Made by a program: the position numbers and the translations under genes. The notes below the pieces were generated by a model. That model did not search any database and had not been told where the DNA came from. It saw only the letters and a program-made list of their open reading frames with translations. Shown piece after piece: positions 48,236 to 56,602 of a DNA stretch of 64,000 nucleotides. The stretch spans positions 1 through 64,000 of the forward strand of contig JAJUIB010000010.1 of assembly GCA_029265615.1 (NCBI GenBank), written 5' to 3'. This DNA is from Spirochaetota bacterium. Its GTDB lineage: Bacteria > Spirochaetota > Spirochaetia > Treponematales > Rectinemataceae. The stretch's first letter is position 1. Each line of letters starts with the position of its first letter.

Positions 48236-48312
48236 CGAGGCCCTCCCCCCATTCACTCAAGATTAGGCCGAAATCCGACCAGCCGTCAAGTTCGGCCGCC
48301 CACGCACGAGCC

Positions 48313-49236
48313 TCACTCCTTGCCGAAAAGTTTCTTGATGAAACGGCCTATGCCCTTGTCGTCGGCGAATTCTGTCTTTTCGATGCGCCCCACGAGGTGA
48401 TGCACCGAAATAGCGGCCTTGGACTTGGGTTCTGCAACGATAAAGGGCCGTTGCCGCACCACGCCGGCGGGCACGACGGGATCATCGTAGATGCACCCGA
48501 GATACTCGACCTTGAGATTAAGGAACTGGCCCGAGATGTTGATGATGCGCTCGGCGACGCGGCGCCCCTCCGTCACCGATTTGACGCGGTTAACGACGAG
48601 CTTAAGCCCTATGTTGAGGTTCTCGATCTCGGTTGCGATGATCTTGATGATGCCGTAAGCATCGGTGATGGCGGTCGGCTCGGGAGTCGTCACGATGATC
48701 GCGTCGTCCGCCGCCGCGATAAAGGAGAGGACGTTGCTCGAAACGCCGGCGCTCGTGTCGATGATGATGATATCGGCCTCGGAAAGCGTGTACAGCTCGC
48801 CTATGAAGTTCTGCCGCTCCTCCTCGGAGAGATTCGCGATCTTCGAGAACCCCGAGGCCCCCGCGACGATGCGAATCCCGTACTCCGTGTCGAGGATAAT
48901 GTCGCGCATCGTCTTCTGCTTCCGAATCACATGGTACAGGTTGTACTTCGGGATCATGTTGAGCATAACGTTGACATTCGCAAGCCCGAGGTCCGCGTCC
49001 ATAACCACGACGCGCTTGCCGAGCTGGGCGTAAGCAATCGCGAGGTTGACGGAGAGGTTCGTCTTCCCAACGCCGCCCTTGCCGCTTGCGACTGCGATAA
49101 TCCGCGTCTTCTTTGCATCGCCCCCGCCCCGCGCCCCCGCCTGCGTGGTCGGCTGTGCCGCACCCGGGCTCTCCGGCCGCGCGGACTGAGGGCGCGCCCC
49201 CATGATCTCCCTAAGGGCCTGTGCCTGGTCTTCCAT
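48313..49236 (-). CDS. flhG: FlhG/FleN MinD-like ATPase
   Basis: 307 residues. Deviant Walker A SGKGGVGKT (51-59), switch VVMDADLGLANVNVML, IIIDTSAGVSSNVLSF and TTPEPTAITDAYG. The protein limits the number and position of flagella with FlhF. An N-terminal extension (residues 1-40, ending QAGARGGGD) includes a DQAQALREIM helix, the FlhF-activating motif in this family. The final LFGKE tail corresponds to the amphipathic membrane-targeting sequence. Lies 24 bases after flhF. Confidence 0.94.
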   Translation of the reverse strand: MEDQAQALREIMGARPQSARPESPGAAQPTTQAGARGGGDAKKTRIIAVASGKGGVGKTNLSVNLAIAYAQLGKRVVVMDADLGLANVNVMLNMIPKYNLYHVIRKQKTMRDIILDTEYGIRIVAGASGFSKIANLSEEERQNFIGELYTLSEADIIIIDTSAGVSSNVLSFIAAADDAIIVTTPEPTAITDAYGIIKIIATEIENLNIGLKLVVNRVKSVTEGRRVAERIINISGQFLNLKVEYLGCIYDDPVVPAGVVRQRPFIVAEPKSKAAISVHHLVGRIEKTEFADDKGIGRFIKKLFGKE

Positions 49237-49260
49237 ACCTCGTCTCCGTTCCGCCCGTTA

Positions 49261-50478
49261 TCAGAGGGCCTCGTGCCCGCGGCGCGATGCGGATTCACCG
49301 TAGCGCTCCTCAAGCCGCGGCCTGTCGACGCGGAAACCCTCGAGTCTCGTGAGGAGGCCCGTGACGGTCGCCCGCTCGATATCCTGGGGCACGCGTTGCC
49401 CCGTGGTCACATAGGAAAGTGGCTTCCGGCGCTCGGCAAGCACCGAGACCGCATTGCCCACGCGGTTGGTTTCATCAAGCTTCGTGAGCACGACCGCGCG
49501 GTAGCCGAAGGGCTCGAACTGTCTGAGCGTCTCGGCCATATCGCTCGCCTTCATCGTCGCCGGCACGGCAAGATGCACCTCTGCCTGCGGCCCGCAGGCG
49601 GCGATGAGCCGCTGCATCTCCGCAAGGCGGACCGCATCGCGCGGGCTCTTGCCAATGGTGTCCACGAGGATGAGGTCGGCGTCAGCGTGGAAGGCGAGCG
49701 TCTTCCTGAGGTCTTCGGCGGTTTCGACGCAGGAGACGGGCACCCCCATGATGTTGCCGTAGGTCTCTATCTGCTGACGGGCGCCAATGCGGTAGTTGTC
49801 GATCGTGACCATGCGCACCGATTTCGGCCGTTCGCCGAGCATCCCAACCGCATAGATAGCGGCGAGCTTCGCAATAGTCGTCGTTTTGCCGACCCCTGTC
49901 GGCCCCACGAGGGCAAGAACCCGGGGACCGCGCGGGGGTCGCTGGTCGCCCTCGCGCCAGAGCTCGACAAGGTCGCCGATCCGTTCAAGGAGCGCCGCCT
50001 CAAGGCCCTCCCAGTCCTCGAGGGCTTCGAGGGTAAAATCACGCCGGAGGGAGCCAACGAGCTCGCGCCTGAGCGTGTCGGTAAAATCGTTTTGTGCTAG
50101 GAGCTCTTCGGCACGGCGGATCGATTCGTGTTCCTCCTCGGATGGGGGACGGACGAGAACGCCGATGCTCTCCTTAAGACCGCGTAGCTCCTCGAGCACC
50201 TTGCCGAGCGCTTCATCGGACTTTGCCTGATCGGCGCGGGCGCGTTCGAGGATCTTGCGCTTTTCCTCCTCAAGATCCTTGGGCGTCGGCCGGGGCTCGA
50301 CCCGGGGAGCAGGGCGGATGTATCCCGTCACTTCGACCGCCTCCCGCGCGAAGAGGCCGAGGACGCCCCCCGTGCGCACGGTCCGATGCGAGAGTATCTG
50401 CGCCTGATCGCCGTATTTTGCGCGCACCCGGTCAAGCGCTTCCCGGTGTGTCGCACCTTGCTCGGTGAAATACTGCAT
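49261..50478 (-). CDS. flhF: FlhF SRP-type GTPase
   Basis: 405 residues. Basic N-terminal B-domain, N-domain helices and the G-domain with G1 GPTGVGKTTTIAKLA (about 191-205), VRMVTIDNYRIGA, LVDTIGKSPRD and VLTKLDETNRVG. GTP-bound FlhF recruits early flagellar proteins to the pole; in spirochaetes this sets the subpolar insertion sites. Starts six bases after flhA. Confidence 0.95.
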   Translation of the reverse strand: MQYFTEQGATHREALDRVRAKYGDQAQILSHRTVRTGGVLGLFAREAVEVTGYIRPAPRVEPRPTPKDLEEEKRKILERARADQAKSDEALGKVLEELRGLKESIGVLVRPPSEEEHESIRRAEELLAQNDFTDTLRRELVGSLRRDFTLEALEDWEGLEAALLERIGDLVELWREGDQRPPRGPRVLALVGPTGVGKTTTIAKLAAIYAVGMLGERPKSVRMVTIDNYRIGARQQIETYGNIMGVPVSCVETAEDLRKTLAFHADADLILVDTIGKSPRDAVRLAEMQRLIAACGPQAEVHLAVPATMKASDMAETLRQFEPFGYRAVVLTKLDETNRVGNAVSVLAERRKPLSYVTTGQRVPQDIERATVTGLLTRLEGFRVDRPRLEERYGESASRRGHEAL

Positions 50479-50484
50479 GACGTT

Positions 50485-52575
50485 TTATCCTTCCAGTCGT
50501 ATCTCGCCCACCGCCTCGACCCTCGCCTCGGCGACTATCTCGGGAACCGAGAGCACCACAAGATCGGGGATTTCCCGCTCCGTGCTCGACTTGACGAGCG
50601 CCCGCGCCGCCTCGGAGCATAGGATGACCGGGAACCAGCCCTTCGCCTGCACGGCAGCCACCGCGCGCGTGAGCGCCTTGATCCACTGGCGCTGCACGAC
50701 CGGCTCGAGGGCGGACATCGCGCCCATGGGCGAGTCGACGCGGCTCTCGATTATCTTCTGCTCAAGCGAGGGCTCGATCGTAAGAACGCGTAGCGTGCGG
50801 TCCTGGTCGGCATACTGAAGGCATATCTGTCGGCCGAGGGCCTGGCGGGCTTTCTCGACAAGAAAGCCTATGTCCTTCGTGACGCCGGCATAGTCCGCAA
50901 GCGTCTCGAGGATGGCGACCATGTTCCGGATCGACACCTGCTCGCGCAAAAGGCCCTGAAGGACCTTCTGCGTCTCGCCGAGCGACAGCCGCTTTTGCGC
51001 ATCCTCGACAACCGCGGGGTAATCCTTCTTGAGCGCGTCGAGGATCGCCTGCACCTCCTGGCGGCCGAGTATTTCGGCTGCGTGGCGCTTGATGATCTCC
51101 GTAAGATGGGTCGCGACAATGCTCGGCGGGTCGACCACCGTGTAACCTGCGCGCTCGGCGCGGTCGCGGTTCTCCTCGGAAATCCAGAGCGCGGGGAGCC
51201 CAAAGGTCGGATCCTTCGTGCGCTCGCCCGGAAGGTCCTCGAGGGCACCGCCTGGATTGATGGCGAGGTAGTGGCCAATGCGGATGAGGCCGCGGCCGAC
51301 CTCGACGCCCTTGATCTTGAACGAGTACTCCGAAGGCTCAAGGCGCATGTTGTCGATGATGCGGATGCGAGGCACGACAAGGCCCATGTCGAGGGCGCTC
51401 TCCTTCCGAATCCGCGTTATCCGCTCGAGGAGGTCGGCGCCCTTGTCCTTATCGACGAGCGGGATGAGACCGTAACCCAGCTCGAGACTGATGGGATCGA
51501 GGGGCACGACGGGCGCAAGCTCGGCGGGGGCTTCGGCCTTCTTGACCCCTCCCGCCTGTGCCGCGCGCGCCTTATCGGCTGCCGCAGCCTCCTTCCGTGC
51601 AAGCCGGATGCCGATGAAGGCAAGGAGCCCCGCCATGGGGATAAGCACATACCAGGGAAAGCCGGGTAGGATGGCGAGGAGCGCGAGCACCGCCGCCGCA
51701 ACAAAGTATATCTTCGCGCTCTGCGTGAACTGCGTCGCGACCTCGCGGCCGAAAGTGCCCTCGGCATTGGCGCGAGTGACGATGATGCCCGTCGCAACCG
51801 ATATAAGGAGGGCTGGGAGCTGGGACAAAAGGCCGTCGCCGACAGTGAGTGCCGTGTAGGTAGTGATAGCTGTCTGGAAGCTCTCACGATGGAGCACCAT
51901 GCCGATAATGAAGCCGCCAAGGAGGTTCACGACGGAGATGAATATGCCCACCTTGACATTACCCGATATGAACTTCGAGGCGCCGTCCATCTGGCCGTAA
52001 AAGTCGACCTCGCGCTGGACCTCGGCCTTGCGCCGTATGGCCTCCTCCTCGGAGATAGCGCCCGAGTTGTACTCCGCCTCGATGGCCATCTGCTTACCGG
52101 GAAGTCCGTCCAGAGTAAAACGCGCCGCGACCTCGGCGATGCGCGTCGAGCCCTTCGTGATGACAATAGCCTGCACCGCGATGATGACCACGAAGATGAT
52201 GAATCCGATGACCAAGCCCTCGGTGCCACCCGAGCCGACGACAAAGGTCGCAAAGGCGCGGATGAGCCGCGAGTCGAAATTTGCGCCCTTCGTGAGTATG
52301 AGCCGCGTCGACGAGATGTTGAGCGCGAGGCCAAAAACCGTCGACACGAGAAGCATCGTCGGGAAGATGGAGAACTCCGTCGCCTTCCGCGTGTAGAGGA
52401 CGATGAGGATGGTGAGGATTGCCAACGTGAGGTTGAAGGCAAGAAGCGCGTCGAGAAGGACGGCGGGCACGGGGATAATGATCATGAGGACGACCGCGAT
52501 GGTCGCCGCCGCGACCGCTATGTCTGAGGGGTTCGCAAGGAGCGTTTCGCGGACCGCCCTCTGGGTATCGGACAT
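50485..52575 (-). CDS. flhA: Flagellar export apparatus protein FlhA
   Basis: 696 residues. Eight N-terminal TM helices, FHIPEP signature ARFTLDGLPGKQMAIEAEYN, cytoplasmic export domain from about 340 including GVEVGRGLIRIGHYLAI, FGLPALWISEE and TVVDPPSIVATHLTE. It forms the nonameric ring that selects substrates and couples proton flow to export. The first residues (MSDTQRAVRETLLANPSDIA) include an N-terminal cytoplasmic helix. Full length for the family. Fourteen bases from flhB. Confidence 0.96.
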   Translation of the reverse strand: MSDTQRAVRETLLANPSDIAVAAATIAVVLMIIIPVPAVLLDALLAFNLTLAILTILIVLYTRKATEFSIFPTMLLVSTVFGLALNISSTRLILTKGANFDSRLIRAFATFVVGSGGTEGLVIGFIIFVVIIAVQAIVITKGSTRIAEVAARFTLDGLPGKQMAIEAEYNSGAISEEEAIRRKAEVQREVDFYGQMDGASKFISGNVKVGIFISVVNLLGGFIIGMVLHRESFQTAITTYTALTVGDGLLSQLPALLISVATGIIVTRANAEGTFGREVATQFTQSAKIYFVAAAVLALLAILPGFPWYVLIPMAGLLAFIGIRLARKEAAAADKARAAQAGGVKKAEAPAELAPVVPLDPISLELGYGLIPLVDKDKGADLLERITRIRKESALDMGLVVPRIRIIDNMRLEPSEYSFKIKGVEVGRGLIRIGHYLAINPGGALEDLPGERTKDPTFGLPALWISEENRDRAERAGYTVVDPPSIVATHLTEIIKRHAAEILGRQEVQAILDALKKDYPAVVEDAQKRLSLGETQKVLQGLLREQVSIRNMVAILETLADYAGVTKDIGFLVEKARQALGRQICLQYADQDRTLRVLTIEPSLEQKIIESRVDSPMGAMSALEPVVQRQWIKALTRAVAAVQAKGWFPVILCSEAARALVKSSTEREIPDLVVLSVPEIVAEARVEAVGEIRLEG

Positions 52576-52589
52576 CGTGCTCTATCCTC

Positions 52590-53798
52590 CTAGGCTTCGG
52601 CCGCGGCCTCGCGGCGGAATGCATCCGCCTCGCCGCTCGCCGCATACACGTGCGCGAGGACGGCGGCGATTGCCTGGTAGTACTTTTCCGGGATTGAGTC
52701 GCCTATCTCGACATCGGCATAGAGCGCGCGAGCGAGGGGCCGGTTTTCAACAACCGGCACGCCGGCCTCTTCCGCGATGCGACGGATCCTGAGCGCGACC
52801 TCGTCGGCGCCCTTCGCGGTGACGGTGGGAGCGGTCATGCGTTCGCGCTCCCACTCGAGCGCGACGGCATAGTGCGTCGGGTTTGCGATGACGACATCGG
52901 CCTTGGGCACGTTGGCCGCCATATTGCGTGCAAGGAGCTCGCGCATGCGTTCGCGCATCCTGCTTTTGACGAGCGGATCGCCCTCCTGCATCTTCCGCTC
53001 TTCCTTGACCTCTTCCTTCGTCATCTTAAGGGATTCCATATACTGCCTGCGCTGGAACAGGTAGTCGGGAACCGACAGGGCAAGGAGGATCACGGCGACC
53101 TCGATGAGGAGCCGCATCGCGAGCGAGGCGACAAGCTTCACCGAGGACCAGAAGGGCACGCTGAACATCGCCATAAGGCGCTTAAACTCGCCCGCTATAG
53201 TAAAATAGGCGACCATGCCGATGATGGCCACCTTGAGGAGGGTCTTGCCGAAATTGTACAGCCCCTCGACCGAAAAGAGCGTGCGCTTAAGGTACTGCCC
53301 GAATCGCGGCACGATTCGGGAAAAGTCCGGCGTTATCGGCTTGAGCGTGAACAAAAAGCCCGTCTGAAAGAGATTCGCGGCGAGGAGCGCGACGAGGGCG
53401 ACAAGCGCTATGGGGAGCGTGAGACGGGCGAAGTACGAGAAAAAAGCGGCGGCAAGCGGGCCTGCATCGGTCGTCACGTCGGCTTCCGCGGCCTTTGAGA
53501 AGTAAAACACGATCATCTCACGGATCGTCCGACCCATATACGGTGCGAGGATCGCGAGGGCGACCGCAGGGAGGAGAAGTCCAAGGGCGCCGACGAGCTC
53601 CTGGCTCTTCGCAACCCGCCCCTCCTCGCGCGCCTTCCGTATCTTGTACTCAGACGGTTCCTCAGTCCGTCCTTCATCCTCGGCCGCGAACCACTGCAAA
53701 TGGATAGCAGCAGGACTCATCTCGGAAGTGCAGTGGTTCGCGACGGACCACTGCAAATAGATGGCGGCCGACGCAGCGGCGGAGCGCCGCACCATCAT
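52590..53798 (-). CDS. flhB: Flagellar export switch protein FlhB with duplicated N-terminal segment
   Basis: 402 residues. The core begins at LQWFAAEDEGRTEEPSEYKI, followed by four TM helices and the cytoplasmic autocleavage site NPTHYAVAL (about 305-313), where cleavage between Asn and Pro switches substrate class. The ATG pair at 53798/53795 has GGGAGG upstream and overlaps the fliR stop, while ATG 53720 before the core has no ribosome site. The N-terminal 26 residues contain AAIYLQW, which repeats 19 residues later as AAIHLQW: the 57-bp unit has been copied in frame. Confidence 0.92.
   Translation of the reverse strand: MMVRRSAAASAAIYLQWSVANHCTSEMSPAAIHLQWFAAEDEGRTEEPSEYKIRKAREEGRVAKSQELVGALGLLLPAVALAILAPYMGRTIREMIVFYFSKAAEADVTTDAGPLAAAFFSYFARLTLPIALVALVALLAANLFQTGFLFTLKPITPDFSRIVPRFGQYLKRTLFSVEGLYNFGKTLLKVAIIGMVAYFTIAGEFKRLMAMFSVPFWSSVKLVASLAMRLLIEVAVILLALSVPDYLFQRRQYMESLKMTKEEVKEERKMQEGDPLVKSRMRERMRELLARNMAANVPKADVVIANPTHYAVALEWERERMTAPTVTAKGADEVALRIRRIAEEAGVPVVENRPLARALYADVEIGDSIPEKYYQAIAAVLAHVYAASGEADAFRREAAAEA
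53685..53758. repeat. 57-bp-period duplication with 14-bp inverted repeat inside flhB
   Basis: ACCACTGCAAAT occurs at 53690-53701 and again at 53747-53758, a 57-base (19-codon) period in frame. CGCGAACCACTGCA (53685-53698) is also repeated inverted at 53729-53742, giving a 14-bp perfect stem across 30 bases. The element looks like a palindrome-associated local duplication. Confidence 0.85.
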
Positions 53799-54583
53799 CG
53801 CGCACCTCCCACGAGGAGGGCGAGATCTGAAAAGCCCGCGTCAATGATGCGCGAGAAGGCCTCCATCATGAGCGGTAGCGCCGTGAGCATGATGAAGTAC
53901 GTGACAAGAAGGCTTACCGGAAAGCCCTCGCTCATGAGGTTCATCTGGGGGGCAGCCTTGGAAAGGAGCCCGAGGCCGACGGTGACGACAAACAAGGTCC
54001 CGAGCACCGGCATCGAGAGCACGAGCGACTGGAGAAAGAGCGCGCCGACGGACCTGCCGAGAAACCCGACAATATCGGCACCCCTCCCCACGAGATCGAT
54101 GGCGCGCATCGCGCTGAAAGACCCTTGGACGCCCACAAGGAAGAGCCGCTGAAAGCCTTTAGTCGCAACGAAGACGAACATGGCGATGAGATTGAGAAAC
54201 TGGCCCATCACGGGGATCTCGATCTCCGCAAGGGGGTCGAAGGTCTCCATGGCACCAAAGCCGATCTGTAGCGAAAAGAACTGCCCCGCCGTGGTGAAGG
54301 CGGAGTACACGATAGAGAGGAAAAACCCCATGACAAGGCCAATCATCGCCTCTCCCGCGATGAGGAGGAGATAGGCCACCCCATCTTCAGGAATGGGGTA
54401 GCCCGCTGCCTTTACCGCGGGGAAGACGGCGGCCGCAGCGAAGGCGGCAAGCCCCACCTTCGCCACCTGAGGCACGCCCGAACTCGAAAGAAGCGGCGCC
54501 ACCTCGATCAGCGCAAGCACGCGCGCCGCGATGACGAGGAAGAGATTCCAGTCGCCGATTGGCCAGCCCACCGCGTTCCTCAC
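53795..54583 (-). CDS. fliR: Flagellar export gate protein FliR
   Basis: 262 residues from GTG 54583, which overlaps the fliQ TGA. Six TM helices, FliR motifs VAPLLSSSGVPQVAKVGLA, LLLIAGEAMIGLVMGF, QIGFGAMETFDPLAE and LMSEGFPVSLLVTYF. Forms the helical FliP5-Q4-R1 export gate. Other in-frame starts upstream would lie within fliQ. The fliR stop overlaps the flhB start. Confidence 0.94.
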   Translation of the reverse strand: MRNAVGWPIGDWNLFLVIAARVLALIEVAPLLSSSGVPQVAKVGLAAFAAAAVFPAVKAAGYPIPEDGVAYLLLIAGEAMIGLVMGFFLSIVYSAFTTAGQFFSLQIGFGAMETFDPLAEIEIPVMGQFLNLIAMFVFVATKGFQRLFLVGVQGSFSAMRAIDLVGRGADIVGFLGRSVGALFLQSLVLSMPVLGTLFVVTVGLGLLSKAAPQMNLMSEGFPVSLLVTYFIMLTALPLMMEAFSRIIDAGFSDLALLVGGAR

Positions 54584-54849
54584 CGTGCCATCGAGGGAAT
54601 CATGGCGAAAAGCCCGCGGGCGTACTGCTCGAGGCTTCCGAACATCCAACCGCCGAGAAGCGCAAGCACGAGGAGAATGGCCGCAATCTTCGGCACAAAA
54701 GTGAGCGTCTGCTCCTGGATCGAGGTCGTCGCCTGGAGAATCGAGATGACAAGCCCCACGGCCATCGCCACAAGGAGGACCGGCGCCGAGAGAATGACGA
54801 TTTCCATGATGCCACCGCGAAGGATGCCAACGGCTTCGCCCACGCTCAT
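54580..54849 (-). CDS. fliQ: Flagellar export gate protein FliQ
   Basis: 89 residues and two TM helices (IVILSAPVLLVAMAVGLVIS; IAAILLVLALLGGWMFGSL), with the family motif ATTSIQEQTLTFVPKI between them. Standard length. Ends as GTGA into fliR. Eighteen bases after fliP. Confidence 0.95.
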   Translation of the reverse strand: MSVGEAVGILRGGIMEIVILSAPVLLVAMAVGLVISILQATTSIQEQTLTFVPKIAAILLVLALLGGWMFGSLEQYARGLFAMIPSMAR

Positions 54850-54866
54850 TCGATTCCTCCCTTCCT

Positions 54867-55760
54867 CTACATGAACGAACGGACAATCTGCTCGGTGAGC
54901 AGGTTCCAGCCGTCGACCAGCACAAAGAGAATCAGCTTAAAGGGCGTGGAGATCATCACGGGCGGCAACATGATCATGCCCATCGACATGAGCACCGAGG
55001 CGACAACCATGTCGATGATGATGAAGGGGATGAAGAGGAGTATGCCTATCTTGAATGCAACCGTGAGCTCGTTGAGGACAAAGGCCGGCACGAGGACATA
55101 GGTCGGCACATCGGCGAGACTGCGCGGCTTCGGGAGGCCCCGCATTGACATAAAGAGCCGGATGCTCTCGGGGTTTTCCTTGAGTTGCGAATACATAAAA
55201 ATGCGGAAGGGTTTTTCCGCCGCTCTGTACGCCTCTTCGACACCGATGCGTCCGTCCGACAGTGGCTTCAGGGAATTGTCATACACCTCCTGGAAGGTGG
55301 GCCACATGATGAACACGGTAAGGAAAAAGGCGATGCCGAGTAGCACCTGGTTGGGCGGAACCTGCTGGAGCGAAAGGGCACGCTTGATAAAATCGAGCAC
55401 GATGGACACGCGGAGGAAGCTCGTAACGAGGATAAGGAGGCTCGGCGCGAGGGACAGCACCGTGAGGAGGAGAAGGAGCTGGACCGAGAAGGCGACTTCC
55501 TTCCCGTTTTGCGGATTTTTGACGCGAAGGTCGACAAGTGGCACGAGGGGCACCTGGGCGGGCGCGGCAGTTGTGCCGCGCGCGCTCCCCTGGGGGAAGC
55601 TCGCGGCGGGCGCGGAGGGGCTGGGGGGCGAAGGTGTTGGAACGAGGACGGCCGAATCGCGCGCGCGGATCGTCGAAGGGGCGGCTACGCCCTGGCCGAA
55701 GACCGGAGCCGCGGCAAGGAGGGCGGCAAGAACAGAGGCGGCGCGGAGAAGGCGGTTCAT
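54867..55760 (-). CDS. fliP: Flagellar export gate protein FliP
   Basis: 297 residues. A signal peptide (RLLRAASVLAALLAAAPVFG) and a Pro/Ala-rich periplasmic segment precede four TM helices. Family motifs: LRVSIVLDFIKRALSLQQVP, PNQVLLGIAFFLTVFIMWP and the FliP signature FIPFIIIDMVVASVLMSMGM. The N-terminal Pro-rich segment (about 25-65) is longer than in E. coli. The start overlaps the fliO stop by four bases. Confidence 0.95.
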   Translation of the reverse strand: MNRLLRAASVLAALLAAAPVFGQGVAAPSTIRARDSAVLVPTPSPPSPSAPAASFPQGSARGTTAAPAQVPLVPLVDLRVKNPQNGKEVAFSVQLLLLLTVLSLAPSLLILVTSFLRVSIVLDFIKRALSLQQVPPNQVLLGIAFFLTVFIMWPTFQEVYDNSLKPLSDGRIGVEEAYRAAEKPFRIFMYSQLKENPESIRLFMSMRGLPKPRSLADVPTYVLVPAFVLNELTVAFKIGILLFIPFIIIDMVVASVLMSMGMIMLPPVMISTPFKLILFVLVDGWNLLTEQIVRSFM

Positions 55761-56416
55761 GGCTTGTACTTCCTCAGCCGTTCGCGTTGCCGTGCGAGGT
55801 AGCCAGAGCCCAACATCTCGCCAGAGGCCTGCGCGGCTGTGGCTTTTTCGGAGAAGGCATTGCCGCTATGCCCCTTCCCGAGCAGGGAGCCGAGGAGGGC
55901 GCCAAAGTCACCCTTCGGTGCGGCAGCCGAGGAGGATGCGCGGAGTTCGAGCGCATCGATCAGGTCCTTGTCCTCGATCCGGTCGATGAGGGATACCGAA
56001 GCATCGGTGGCGCCGATCAGGTAGGCCTTATCGCCGAGCGCGACGACGAACAGTGCGCGCCCGGGGCCAAGCCCCCTGGTCGCAAGGACGCGGACTGCCG
56101 CGTCTTCGCCGCCTGTAGGGCGGCCTGCGCGCTTGAGGAGCCTGAAAACAACATACATAACCACCACAAGGAGCGCGAGCACGAGCACCATGCGGAGGAA
56201 ATTGAGCGTTGTGGAGGGCGCCGCCACCTTTGCCCCCGTCGCCGCGGGAGCCGCCTGATCGCCGATAGCGAGCGCCGTCTCATCCACCGCCTGCGCGTTC
56301 CCCAACGCCCCGGCGGCGCCCTGCGCAGGCGCGCCTACTGCGGCTTGCGCGGTCGCGACGACACCCGCCCCGAGCGCCCAGATGACGGCGCTGAGAACGA
56401 GCACATACTTTTTCAA
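55757..56416 (-). CDS. fliO: FliO/FliZ-type export-gate assembly protein
   Basis: 219 residues. Signal-like N-terminus (KKYVLVLSAVIWALGAGVVA), an Ala-rich periplasmic region, one TM (FLRMVLVLALLVVVMYVVFR) and a cytoplasmic FliO domain (VRVLATRGLGPGRALFVVALGDKAYLIGAT, shown by GPGRALFVVALGDKAYLIG). It stabilises FliP during gate assembly. A 186-base gap upstream separates it from fliY. Confidence 0.88.
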   Translation of the reverse strand: MKKYVLVLSAVIWALGAGVVATAQAAVGAPAQGAAGALGNAQAVDETALAIGDQAAPAATGAKVAAPSTTLNFLRMVLVLALLVVVMYVVFRLLKRAGRPTGGEDAAVRVLATRGLGPGRALFVVALGDKAYLIGATDASVSLIDRIEDKDLIDALELRASSSAAAPKGDFGALLGSLLGKGHSGNAFSEKATAAQASGEMLGSGYLARQRERLRKYKP

Positions 56417-56557
56417 AAGACCCCTCCCAAAAGCACATTCTACGGCAAAGAGCTAGCGAATGCAAGCGTTTTTGCTCGCACATCGAAGCCCCTGTGCACG
56501 CGGCGCAGAGAATGCACACGCGCCGCCAGGGAAGGGCATACAGAACAAATGGGCGCC

Positions 56558-56590
56558 GTGCGCGGCCTTTCAAGGGATAATGCCGCGCAC
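56558..56590 (-). other. Stem-loop in the fliY-fliO gap
   Basis: GTGCGCGGC (56558-56566) pairs perfectly with GCCGCGCAC (56582-56590) over a 15-base loop. It lies 13 bases beyond the fliY stop and has no U-tract. It may protect the 3' end of upstream messages or set the level of downstream gate genes. Confidence 0.55.
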
Positions 56591-56602
56591 AAGGCGAAGG
56601 CC

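Noticed and set aside
48214-50100. 628-codon plus-strand frame over flhF and flhG
   Set aside because: Spans two well-supported minus-strand genes and their gap; composition (His, Arg, Asp-rich) is typical of antisense reading in GC-rich DNA.
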